Below, piece by piece: positions 7,226 to 14,853 of a stretch of 30,578 bases of DNA. The stretch is from Prevotella sp. (GTDB lineage: Bacteria > Bacteroidota > Bacteroidia > Bacteroidales > Bacteroidaceae). Location of the stretch: assembly GCA_003447235.1 (NCBI GenBank), contig DLZV01000001.1:1-30578 (forward strand), given 5' to 3'. The notes beneath the pieces are model-generated. The model saw only the letters and a program-made list of their open reading frames with translations. It had not been told where the DNA came from and made no database searches. Numbering within the stretch: position 1 is the stretch's first letter; every line of letters begins with the position of its first letter. A program made the position numbers and the translations under genes.

Positions 7226-8164
7226 TTAGTGTATGAAACTACGCATGAGATTGTAAGCGACGAGGAGCACGGCAAGGGTAGTGGCAACAAGAAAGAGGCC
7301 GTTGGTCCATTTCGTGCGCGTCAAGGCCCACAGATGGCCGATAACAGGCGAAGTGTTGACAATGAGAATGCCGAGCAATGCCTCATACTGACTGGGCTGC
7401 ACACAGAGGTAGGCAAAGGTCAGACCGTCTATAATAAGGAAGAAGAAGTAGAACTGACGCGTGCGGATATTGTCGTTGTGGCTTTTGCGCAGAAAATGGA
7501 TGCTGCCGATAAGGGCGCAAAGCGTGACAAAGGTCAAAGCGACAATCTGGCCGATAGAAAGGGCCGTAAACTCAAAGACGGGAGAGAACTGACCCAGTTG
7601 GGCGAAATGAGAGACCATACGCTCCAGGTCGCCCCGCACGGCAAGGACTGCCGTGACAACAGCATAGGGCAGCAAAAGGCCAAGTAGCGAGGCGCAGAAA
7701 TGGCGTGCGCTCCAGGCCCGCAGCAGCACGCCCATCAACAACCAAAAGACAGGCACGAAGAAAAGGGCCTGCGGCCACACGATGCTGGCGAAACCCCAAC
7801 AGATAAAAGCGTAGAATACCCATCCGGGCGACGCTTCGTCCTGATAAGAGCGGAAAAGGCTCGTGTAGAAACCAGCCATGCAGAGGATGGAGATGGAAGA
7901 AGTGTAACTGGTAAGCTGGTGCATACATACCGTAGCGAGCACGAGGAAAGACCCCGACACCATGCGACTGTAGATACGGATGAGCGTATTGGCATTGTTA
8001 AGCTCCACCATCAGATAGGTGGAGAGGACGAGACAGAGCAGGTTGATCCATAGGCGGTGTTCACCCATGCCAGCCAGTCCCCATACCGCGAGGGCCAACA
8101 TCGTCAGCGTAGAGAGCGTCCAGCGACTCTCCGCAATCTTGTTTTGTATGCGTTTTCTTTCCAT
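7226..8164 (-). CDS. Polytopic membrane protein of unknown function
   Basis: A 312-residue integral membrane protein with roughly eight to ten hydrophobic segments. The short basic N-terminus (MERKRIQNKIAESRW) is followed by a first helix, TLSTLTMLALAVWGLAGM. I recognise no catalytic motif. It resembles Bacteroidota DUF6427-like membrane proteins in size and layout, but that is a guess. Two starts are possible. ATG 8164 (used) gives a cytoplasmic basic leader and leaves a hairpin (8177-8211) free between purD and this gene. ATG 8203 would add MAFCGLWHVPSLQ and lie inside the hairpin. It sits between purD and the VTT gene, in the same direction and closely spaced. Confidence 0.8.
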   Translation of the reverse strand: MERKRIQNKIAESRWTLSTLTMLALAVWGLAGMGEHRLWINLLCLVLSTYLMVELNNANTLIRIYSRMVSGSFLVLATVCMHQLTSYTSSISILCMAGFYTSLFRSYQDEASPGWVFYAFICWGFASIVWPQALFFVPVFWLLMGVLLRAWSARHFCASLLGLLLPYAVVTAVLAVRGDLERMVSHFAQLGQFSPVFEFTALSIGQIVALTFVTLCALIGSIHFLRKSHNDNIRTRQFYFFFLIIDGLTFAYLCVQPSQYEALLGILIVNTSPVIGHLWALTRTKWTNGLFLVATTLAVLLVAYNLMRSFIH

Positions 8165-8176
8165 CTGCAAAGAAGG

Positions 8177-8211
8177 CACATGCCACAGCCCGCAAAAGGC
8201 CATGGCATGTG
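8177..8211 (-). terminator. Hairpin between purD and the downstream membrane gene
   Basis: A perfect 9-bp inverted repeat, CACATGCCA (8177-8185) and TGGCATGTG (8203-8211), has a 17-nt loop. It begins 10 nt after the purD stop. The minus-strand sequence after it (CCTTCTTTGC) is only moderately U-rich, so it may be a weak terminator, a processing site or an mRNA 3'-end stabiliser. Confidence 0.5.
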
Positions 8212-8221
8212 AATAATGGGA

Positions 8222-9490
8222 CTACAGGTCCTGCCCGATGTCCTTTCTGAAGTATCTGTCCTTGAAATCTATCTTCTCGGCCTCGGTGAACGACTTGCGA
8301 AGAGCATCCTCCTTATTCTCACCATAGGCGCTGACCGCCAAGACACGGCCACCATTGGTGACGGTCTGTCCCTCCTTGAGGGCGGTACCAGCATGAAACA
8401 CTACGGCTCCCGTCACCTCATCAATTCCCTTTATTGGATAGCCCTTGACGTAAGCCTGCGGATAGCCACCACTGACAAGCATCACGCACACCACACTTCG
8501 CGGGTCGGTCTCAACCTCATACTCGTCGAGGTTGCCCTTGGCAACACCTTCCAGCAGATCCACCAGGTCGCTCTTGAGGCGGAGCATGACGCTCTCGGTC
8601 TCAGGATCGCCCATGCGGCAGTTGTACTCGATGACCATCGGATCGCCACCGACATTGGTAAGCCCAAAGAAGATAAAGCCCTTGTAGTCGATTCCCTCCT
8701 CGCGGAGACCTTCCACAGTGGGGCGCACAATGCGGTCTTCCACCTTGCGCATCCATGCCTCGTCGGCGAAAGGCACAGGAGAGACACTACCCATGCCACC
8801 CGTATTGAGACCCGTGTCGTGTTCGCCAATGCGCTTGTAGTCCTTGGCCTCTGGCAGGATCTGATAGTGGACGCCATCGGTGAGGGCAAAGACGGAGCAC
8901 TCGATACCATCGAGATACTCCTCGATGACTACCCGTGCCGAAGCATTGCCAAACATACCACCCAGCATATCGCGCAGTTCCTTCTTGGCCTCGTCGAGGG
9001 TCGGGACGATGAGCACGCCCTTGCCGGCAGCCAGTCCGTCGGCCTTAAGAACGTAGGGAGGCTGGAGTGTCTCCAGGAAGCGAAGGCCCTCCTCCAAAGT
9101 TGTACCGTCGAAGGTACGATAGGCCGCCGTCGGGATATTGTGGCGCAACATGAACTGCTTGGCGAAGTCCTTGGATCCCTCCAGCACCGCTCCCTGCTTC
9201 GACGGGCCGATAACGGGGATAGTACTGGTACGCGCGTCCTCCTTGAAGCAGTCGTAGATGCCCTTGACAAGCGGGTCCTCGGGGCCAACTACTACCATAT
9301 CGACTCGGTTATCAACAGCAAACGCTTTCAGTGCGTCGAAGTCGCTCACGTTGATGGCGACATTCTCGCCCACCAAAGCCGTACCGGCATTGCCTGGGGC
9401 GATATACAGTTTGTCACACTTTCTGCTCTGCGCCAGTTTCCATGCCAGCGCATGCTCGCGTCCACCGCTTCCTAATAGTAAGATTCTCAT
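8222..9490 (-). CDS. purD: Phosphoribosylamine--glycine ligase (GARS)
   Basis: A 422-residue cytoplasmic ATP-grasp enzyme that joins glycine to 5-phosphoribosylamine, the second step of purine synthesis. Visible features are the N-terminal GSGGREHALAW (residues 8-18), VVVGPEDPLVKG, LKADGLAAGKGV (148-159, ATP-grasp lysine), NTGGMGSVSP (229-238) and YNCRMGDPETE (289-299) with metal-binding acidic residues. Length equals the usual 420-430. The ATG at 9490 starts exactly at the family's MRILLLGSGG; an in-frame ATG 13 codons upstream adds unlike sequence. AAGGATCAAGGAC precedes the ATG and may act as a ribosome-binding site. It follows the peptidase gene after 102 nt containing a 13-bp inverted repeat. 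I found no TAnnTTTG box there, so readthrough may contribute to expression. Confidence 0.97.
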   Translation of the reverse strand: MRILLLGSGGREHALAWKLAQSRKCDKLYIAPGNAGTALVGENVAINVSDFDALKAFAVDNRVDMVVVGPEDPLVKGIYDCFKEDARTSTIPVIGPSKQGAVLEGSKDFAKQFMLRHNIPTAAYRTFDGTTLEEGLRFLETLQPPYVLKADGLAAGKGVLIVPTLDEAKKELRDMLGGMFGNASARVVIEEYLDGIECSVFALTDGVHYQILPEAKDYKRIGEHDTGLNTGGMGSVSPVPFADEAWMRKVEDRIVRPTVEGLREEGIDYKGFIFFGLTNVGGDPMVIEYNCRMGDPETESVMLRLKSDLVDLLEGVAKGNLDEYEVETDPRSVVCVMLVSGGYPQAYVKGYPIKGIDEVTGAVVFHAGTALKEGQTVTNGGRVLAVSAYGENKEDALRKSFTEAEKIDFKDRYFRKDIGQDL

Positions 9491-9528
9491 GTCCTTGATC
9501 CTTGATATTTGTATTCCGCTCAGATACA

Positions 9529-9575
9529 ACCAATCAGCCTTGCGGTGACAACTTGTCCCTGGAAGGCTGATTGGT
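9529..9575 (-). terminator. 13-bp inverted repeat between peptidase and purD
   Basis: ACCAATCAGCCTT (9529-9541) and AAGGCTGATTGGT (9563-9575) are perfectly complementary with a 21-nt loop. It starts 17 nt after the peptidase stop codon. No clear U-run follows on the minus strand (TGTATCTGAG), so it may be a partial terminator, an mRNA-end stabiliser or a purD leader element. Confidence 0.55.
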
Positions 9576-9592
9576 CAACTGAAAACGAGGTT

Positions 9593-11800
9593 TTATTTCA
9601 GATAATCCTCAAAATACTGCGTGATGCGCTCATGCAGGTGTACGCTCTGATGGCCACGCATGTTGTGGGGCTCGCCCGGATAGACGAAGAAATCGGGCTG
9701 GGTACCCACGGCAATACAAGCCTTGAGGAAAGAGTAGCAGTTCTGCGGGAGCACCGTCGGGTCGTTGAGGCCCTGGATGATCTGCAGTTTGCCCTTGAGG
9801 TCCTTGGCCTTGGCCAGGAGGGAAGTCTGAGCGTAGCCCTCGGGGTTGGTCTGCGGCGTATCCATATAGCGCTCACCATACATTACCTCATACCACTTCC
9901 AGTCGATGACGGGGCCACCGGCCACACCCACCTTGAAGACATCAGGATAGTTGGTCATCAGCGAGATGGTCATAAAGCCACCAAACGACCAACCGTGCAC
10001 ACCGATACGGTCCTTATCCACATAAGGCAGGCTCTGGAGATACTCCACACCTTTCATCTGGTCCTTCATCTCCTCCTGGCCGAGGTGGCGGAACGTGGCC
10101 TGCTCAAAGGCCTTGCCGCGATGCTCGCTACCACGGTTGTCGATGATGAAGAGGAGGTAGCCCTTCTGTGCCATATAGGTCTCCCAGGAACGTGAGCTAT
10201 AGTGCCAGCGCGCATCAACGTTGTGAGCGTGGGGGCCACCATAGACATAGACCACCGTCGGATACTTCTTCGTAGCGTCGAAACCGACAGGCTTCACCAT
10301 ACGGTAGTAGAGGTCGGTGGTGCCGTCGGCAGCCTTGAGCGTGCCACAGCTATACTCCGGCACGTTGTAGCCCTGCCAAGGATCGGCTGCCGTCAACCAG
10401 TTGACGCGCTTGCCCGCTACCTCGATGAGGTCTATCTTGCGGGGCACGTCAGGCTCGGAGTAGTTGTCGCAAACAGCCATACCACTGGTGCTGAGAGAGG
10501 CATAGTGCCAACCCTTTCCGTTGTCGAGGAGCGTGCGCTTGCCGTTCTTGACACTCACGCTCCACGTGTTCTGCTGAATAGGTGAGCACTCGTTGGAGGC
10601 ATAGATGATGGCCTTGCGCTTCAGGTCGAAGCCCAGGAAGTCCATCACCACCCACTCACCCTTGGTAAGCTGGCGCGGCTCTCCGCCTGCAATGTCGAAG
10701 AGATAGAAGTGGTTGTAGCCGTCCTTCTGGCTCTGGAGCACAAACTTCGTGGCATCCCAAGGCAAGAACGCAATGGGGTGCTGCGGCTCCACATACTTCT
10801 CGTCCTTCTCGTTGTAAAGGACGCGAAGACGATCGCCCGTAGTGGCGTCATACTCCACAAGGTCCATGTCGTTCTGGTCGCGATTGAGCTCCAGCATATA
10901 GATGCGGCTCTCGTCAGGAGACCAGGAGATATTGGTGAAATAGCGGTCGGTGGGATCGCCAGCCTTAAGATAGATCGTGCTACCCGTGGCGAGATCATAG
11001 ACTCCCACAGTTACTTTGTGCGAGGCCTCGCCAGCCATCGGATACTTGATCATGTCGAGCTTTGCCGCACGCGACTCTCCGGGCTTCGGCGTCCAGTTGA
11101 GTTCGGGAATGTCGGGCAGAGGATAGTCGCTCACCATGCTCTGGTCCATGCGATAGAAAGCCAGGCGGTTGCCCTTCGGGCTCCAGTAGAGACCACCACT
11201 GATACCAAACTCGTCGCGGTGTACGCTCTGTCCATAGACGATCTCACGCGATCCGTCCTTCGTAAGCTGGTGGGTCTGTCCGTCGGTCGTGGTGACATAG
11301 AGCTGGTCGCCCTTGACGTAGGCCGTGGCGTCCGACTGCTTGTTCCACTCCAAAGCCTGTGTCTGCTGCTCTCGATTCCAGCGCTTCACAAGCGTGTGCT
11401 TCTTGAAATCGACGAGCAGGTTCTCACGGCCGTTCATCACCATGACGAGGCTCTTGTCGGCATAGGGGAAGGAGGCTGAGTAGAAGTGGCGAATCTTCTC
11501 ATCGGAGCCCTTGAGGCCCGCCCACTCGTTGATTTCGTCGAGGGAGAAGATACGCGTCTCCTTGCCATTTTTCAGATTGACTTCGGCGCAGTAGTCAACT
11601 TCGGTGCGCACCAAGCGATCGCCCCACCATGTCGTATAGCGATTCTCGGGCACCATGTTGCGATAGTTCGTACCACCGAAATTGAGGTCTTCGAGGGTGA
11701 ACTGCTTCTGTGCCATGGTCGTAGTAGTGTTCAATGGATTGAGCAATGCACAACCTGTCATGGCTGCACAGAGCACATTTCTAAAGGTTTTAGTCTTCAT
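9593..11800 (-). CDS. S9 family prolyl (tri)peptidyl peptidase, PtpA/DPP IV-like
   Basis: A 735-residue exported serine peptidase with an N-terminal beta-propeller (about 30-480; DPP IV N-terminal type) and a C-terminal alpha/beta-hydrolase. The triad is visible: GWSFGG with Ser605, GLNDPTV with Asp680 and GEPHNM with His712. DWKWYEVMYGERYMDTP (633-649) contains Glu638. From memory, P. gingivalis prolyl tripeptidyl peptidase A uses Ser603, Asp678, His710 and Glu636, the same pattern offset by two, so release of N-terminal Xaa-Xaa-Pro tripeptides is the best guess. The double-Glu motif of true DPP IV is not seen; RDEFGI holds a single Glu (197). The signal peptide ends near TMA|Q (TGC at 15-17 is a weak lipobox). 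The ATG at 11800 overlaps the preceding gene by 11 nt, suggesting coupling. Confidence 0.9.
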   Translation of the reverse strand: MKTKTFRNVLCAAMTGCALLNPLNTTTTMAQKQFTLEDLNFGGTNYRNMVPENRYTTWWGDRLVRTEVDYCAEVNLKNGKETRIFSLDEINEWAGLKGSDEKIRHFYSASFPYADKSLVMVMNGRENLLVDFKKHTLVKRWNREQQTQALEWNKQSDATAYVKGDQLYVTTTDGQTHQLTKDGSREIVYGQSVHRDEFGISGGLYWSPKGNRLAFYRMDQSMVSDYPLPDIPELNWTPKPGESRAAKLDMIKYPMAGEASHKVTVGVYDLATGSTIYLKAGDPTDRYFTNISWSPDESRIYMLELNRDQNDMDLVEYDATTGDRLRVLYNEKDEKYVEPQHPIAFLPWDATKFVLQSQKDGYNHFYLFDIAGGEPRQLTKGEWVVMDFLGFDLKRKAIIYASNECSPIQQNTWSVSVKNGKRTLLDNGKGWHYASLSTSGMAVCDNYSEPDVPRKIDLIEVAGKRVNWLTAADPWQGYNVPEYSCGTLKAADGTTDLYYRMVKPVGFDATKKYPTVVYVYGGPHAHNVDARWHYSSRSWETYMAQKGYLLFIIDNRGSEHRGKAFEQATFRHLGQEEMKDQMKGVEYLQSLPYVDKDRIGVHGWSFGGFMTISLMTNYPDVFKVGVAGGPVIDWKWYEVMYGERYMDTPQTNPEGYAQTSLLAKAKDLKGKLQIIQGLNDPTVLPQNCYSFLKACIAVGTQPDFFVYPGEPHNMRGHQSVHLHERITQYFEDYLK

Positions 11801-13403
11801 TATCACTAAAGTATTTGTTATTGGATTGTTTTCTGTAGTCGCCCTGTCCGCGCTTGTCGCCGCGGAAACCGTCTCTGCGGTCGTCACGACGGTCACGTCC
11901 TCCGCGGTCACTCCAACGCTTGCCCGGAGCTCGGCGGTCGTCTCTGCGGTCTCCACGCCAGTCGTCGCCACGACGGTCTCCTCTACGCTCGCGGTCGCCG
12001 AAGCGTCCATCCCTGCGGTCGCCGAAACGTCCACCCCGCTTGTCGTCATCATCACCACGGCGGCGGAAAGGCTTGCGGTCGGGACGCGAGAAGTGGTGCT
12101 CGTCGCGCTCAAACTTATGGAAGGTAAAGCTGCGGATGTCGCCCTCCTCGTTCTCTGCCTGCTGGTCGAGGAGCTGCTTAAACTCGCGGTTCTTCTTGAA
12201 TCGGTGCTGCTGCGCCATCTCGGCCTTCTCCTCCTCGGTCTTGACGATGCCGCCCTCGTGGCGGAAGTCGCTCATCTTGCCGTCAAAGAGTTGGTAGCGA
12301 CGGAATTCACACTCCAGCGATCCGTTGAAGAGCGGAATCTTGATGCTTGGCTTGAGACCTATCTGGCGGAAGCACTCCTCGCGGTAGGAGAGGATCCAAG
12401 CCTCGCCTCCCATGAACTCGTGCTTCAGTCGCTCGCCGATCATGCGGTAGGTGGCCAGCAAGTCGGGAGTGGAGATACGCTCACCGTAGGGCGGATTGGA
12501 GATAATGATGCTCTTCTGCTCCGGCTTCTTGAAGTCCTTGAAGTCGCGGCAGTCGAAGTCAATATAACGGGAGAGACCTGCGGCACGGGCATTGATGCGG
12601 GCGGTATTGACCGCCTTCATATCGATGTCATAGCCATAGATACGGTGTTCGAACTCACGCTCGCGCGAATCGTCATTATAGATCTCGTTGAACAGATCCT
12701 GGTCGAAGTCGGGCCATTTCTCAAAGGCAAACTCCTTGCGAAAGACGCCCGGCGAGATATTGCGGGCGATAAGGGCAGCCTCGATGGCGATGGTGCCCGA
12801 ACCACACATCGGATCGATGAGGTCGGTATCGCCCTTCCAGCCTGTCATGAGGATCATGCCAGCTGCCAGTACCTCGTTGAGCGGGGCTGCCACGCTCTCC
12901 TGTCGGTAGCCACGGCGGTGGAGCGACTCGCCGCTACTGTCGAGGGACAGTGTGGCGTCAAACTCGGCGATGTGGATGTTGAGACGGATATCGGGATTGG
13001 TGACGGAGATATTGGGACGCTTCCCCGTCTCCTCGCGAAACTGGTCCACGATAGCGTCTTTCACTTTGTAGGTCACAAAGCGTGAGTTGCGAAACTCGTT
13101 GGAATAGACAACGGAGTCGACGGAGAACGTCTTGCCCTCGCCGATATACTTACTCCAGTCGATCTTGCGCACTTCCTCATACATGTCCTCTGCCGACTGT
13201 GCCTTGAAATGGGCGATGGGCTTGAGGATTCGGATAGCTGTGTGGAGTTGAAAATTGGCGCGATACATCATCTCCTTGTTGCCGGTAAACGACACCATAC
13301 GGCGTCCTATCTGCACATTGTTGGCACCCAGCTCCGTGAGCTCTTGCGCCAAGACGGGCTCCAGGCCCATGAATGTCTTGGCAATGAGTTCAAATTCTTC
13401 CAT
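11790..13403 (-). CDS. THUMP-domain class I RNA methyltransferase (RlmL N-half-like) with Arg/Asp/Gly-rich tail
   Basis: A 537-residue SAM-dependent methyltransferase expected to modify 23S rRNA guanosine (m2G, as the RlmL half of E. coli RlmKL). A THUMP RNA-binding region spans about 44-155. The Rossmann domain has LIDPMCGSGT (195-204, SAM motif I), IYGYDIDMKAV (256-266) and the catalytic NPPYGERI (303-310). The core ends near 400. Residues 438-530 are low-complexity Arg/Asp/Gly (GDRRDGRFGDRERRGDRRGD-like), probably a disordered RNA-binding tail. The ATG at 13403 gives the family N-terminus MEEFELIAKTFMGLEP; the frame stays open upstream but shows no conserved sequence. It has its own promoter (13546-13577) with a leader of about 137 nt. 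Confidence 0.9.
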   Translation of the reverse strand: MEEFELIAKTFMGLEPVLAQELTELGANNVQIGRRMVSFTGNKEMMYRANFQLHTAIRILKPIAHFKAQSAEDMYEEVRKIDWSKYIGEGKTFSVDSVVYSNEFRNSRFVTYKVKDAIVDQFREETGKRPNISVTNPDIRLNIHIAEFDATLSLDSSGESLHRRGYRQESVAAPLNEVLAAGMILMTGWKGDTDLIDPMCGSGTIAIEAALIARNISPGVFRKEFAFEKWPDFDQDLFNEIYNDDSREREFEHRIYGYDIDMKAVNTARINARAAGLSRYIDFDCRDFKDFKKPEQKSIIISNPPYGERISTPDLLATYRMIGERLKHEFMGGEAWILSYREECFRQIGLKPSIKIPLFNGSLECEFRRYQLFDGKMSDFRHEGGIVKTEEEKAEMAQQHRFKKNREFKQLLDQQAENEEGDIRSFTFHKFERDEHHFSRPDRKPFRRRGDDDDKRGGRFGDRRDGRFGDRERRGDRRGDDWRGDRRDDRRAPGKRWSDRGGRDRRDDRRDGFRGDKRGQGDYRKQSNNKYFSDNED

Positions 13404-13824
13404 TATCTTGTTACAATATTTTACGTAGAAAGCCATCTGCCGCAGCCTAACGACGACACCGTCCCACCTTTGACCTTTCTTAGAAGGATTAGGATTGGGC
13501 GTGACTTCGGGAGGTGCATGGATGGCGCGCTCTGAAAAACAGGGGCAAAAGTACAAATAAAATATGGTTGTGCCAAATTTTTCAAACTTTGTTATCCATT
13601 CTCCCTGCAAGTTTGTTGCATTGCGGACCACTTGGCACAAGTTTGGAGGCATCCGAGATTTGGATTGACACACCAAATCCTAATCATGACAGCCAAACTA
13701 TCACCATGGATGAATCAAAGCCATGGCTTATTCGTCGCTGGGATCATCACTTAGCATAACCTTCAGACATTGCTTACCTTCAGCGTGACACATTGCTTAC
13801 CTTAGCCTCGACGCATTACTTAGC
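13404..13824. other. 421-nt intergenic region: rlmL-like promoter, leader and tandem repeat
   Basis: No credible gene is seen. From right to left it holds the 23-bp repeat (13722-13836) just behind the stop of the zinc-ribbon gene, about 80 nt without obvious structure, a 9-bp inverted repeat (TTGTGCCAA 13568-13576, TTGGCACAA 13632-13640), the promoter at 13546-13577, and a leader of about 137 nt. Confidence 0.6.
13546..13577 (-). promoter_or_regulatory. Promoter of the THUMP methyltransferase operon
   Basis: On the minus strand TTTG (13574-13577), a 20-nt spacer and TACTTTTG (13546-13553) match the Bacteroidetes consensus. The predicted start near 13540 gives a leader of about 137 nt. The -33 box is overlapped by one arm of the 9-bp inverted repeat 13568-13576/13632-13640, a possible operator. 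Confidence 0.7.
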
Positions 13825-13836
13825 TTATTGATTGAT
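13722..13836. repeat. Five tandem 23-bp units with a phased CATNNCTTA motif
   Basis: CATGGCTTA, CATCACTTA, CATTGCTTA, CATTGCTTA and CATTACTTA begin at 13722, 13745, 13768, 13791 and 13814, exactly 23 bp apart each time. Units three and four share their first 13 bases and agree at about 17 of 23 positions; others keep mainly the CATNNCTTA(S)C head. On the minus strand each head reads TAAGNNATG. The last unit runs into the 3' end of the zinc-ribbon gene (stop at 13825-13827). Confidence 0.7.
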
Positions 13837-14853
13837 TGCACCACAGTGGGGACAACGCCCTTTATGACGCAGTTCCGCACCACAGTTTCCGCAATAGTAG
13901 CGGACACAAGAATGGCGCCAATAGCGGCGCACGGCATAGAGGATGTAGGCCAGGAGGAGCGGATAGCCAAGATAGTAGAGAGTGGAAACGGAGAAGAGTA
14001 TATAGTTGACGGCACAAACGGCAAGGAGACTGGCCAAATAAAAGAAGGCAGCACGCGGGTCGAGTTTGCGCCAAACATCATCAATGGCGGCAAGGGCTGC
14101 GATCGGCATGGCCCAAACGAGGACCAGAAATATCTCCAGCAAGAGAGGTTGCGAGAAGGGATTGAGCGAGGGATTGAAATAGAACGCTCGCCACTGGTCG
14201 GGTGCGAAAAGCTGGATAGAGGCATAGAAGGTGGCGCTGGCGGCTACGATGAGGGCCAGGAGCGAAGGATAGAACGAGTCGATGTCGTTGAAATGAACCA
14301 GTTTGACGCGGCCACGACGTAGTTTGATCACGGCATAGACGATCGCGATGATCGAGATGACGATGAGGAAGACCAGCAGGTGGACATTGGAGAAGAAGGA
14401 GATAAACTGCGAGATGGGGTCGTCGGGATCGACCTCATGGAGCAACCGTCGCTCATGAACCCATCCGAAGCGACTGTCCTCCGTCGCTACCTGTACCCAC
14501 ACACTGTCCACGGGGTCAGAGGAAAGGATGCGGACATCGGCCACGACCAGGTGCTTCCCTTTATCGACAGCAAAGGAGTCAACAGGAAGTCCGGTGACGA
14601 TCTCCTCTGGCTGCTGGCGGGTAAGAAAGAGATGCTTGCCACGGGTGACGAAGTTGAAACCCACATGGTAGTGGTGGGTATAAACGAAATAGAGGGAGTC
14701 GAGCTGCACGGAGTCGAGACGTGCGAGCGTGTCAGGACGCGACGTGGTGAGGCTATCGACGATGCGAAACCGGCTCGGCGTCATCTTATGATAGCAACTG
14801 CTCAGGAGCAGCACCACCAGCATCAGCGGTATGAGAAACCTACTTTTCTGCAT
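13825..14853 (-). CDS. Lipoprotein-like multi-pass membrane protein with SH3-like region and C-terminal zinc ribbon
   Basis: A 342-residue protein of unknown function with a composite layout. Residues 1-20 are a signal with lipobox LLSSC (Cys20). Residues about 60-140 form a beta-rich segment (VWVQVATEDSRFGWVHERRL) like bacterial SH3 domains. Five hydrophobic helices lie near 156-177, 196-214, 236-256, 267-287 and 292-309. The C-terminus is a zinc ribbon with CGNC (321-324) and CPHC (334-337). Five helices after a periplasmic segment would place the ribbon in the cytoplasm, consistent with metal binding there. The start at 14853 overlaps the upstream U32 gene by 14 nt, so the two are translationally linked. 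The architecture is seen directly; the function is not predictable. Confidence 0.82.
   Translation of the reverse strand: MQKSRFLIPLMLVVLLLSSCYHKMTPSRFRIVDSLTTSRPDTLARLDSVQLDSLYFVYTHHYHVGFNFVTRGKHLFLTRQQPEEIVTGLPVDSFAVDKGKHLVVADVRILSSDPVDSVWVQVATEDSRFGWVHERRLLHEVDPDDPISQFISFFSNVHLLVFLIVISIIAIVYAVIKLRRGRVKLVHFNDIDSFYPSLLALIVAASATFYASIQLFAPDQWRAFYFNPSLNPFSQPLLLEIFLVLVWAMPIAALAAIDDVWRKLDPRAAFFYLASLLAVCAVNYILFSVSTLYYLGYPLLLAYILYAVRRYWRHSCVRYYCGNCGAELRHKGRCPHCGAINQ

Noticed and set aside
8216..9475. 419-codon plus-strand frame opposite purD
   Set aside because: purD is unambiguous on the other strand; the antisense product shows no family motif.
11801..12112. N-terminal extension of the peptidase upstream of its ATG at 11800
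   Set aside because: The extra residues are Thr/Ala/Val low complexity read from the methyltransferase tail DNA; the signal peptide begins at 11800.
11682..13085. 467-codon plus-strand frame opposite the methyltransferase
   Set aside because: Its Val/Ala/Ser/Thr-rich start is the mirror of the Arg/Asp/Gly tail codons; the methyltransferase motifs on the minus strand are decisive.
13514..13759. 81-codon plus-strand frame in the 421-nt gap
   Set aside because: It crosses the methyltransferase promoter and the 23-bp array and has no coding-like pattern or ribosome-binding site.
13722..13836. CRISPR array
   Set aside because: Units are contiguous with a 23-bp period, no unique spacers, and no cas genes anywhere in the window.
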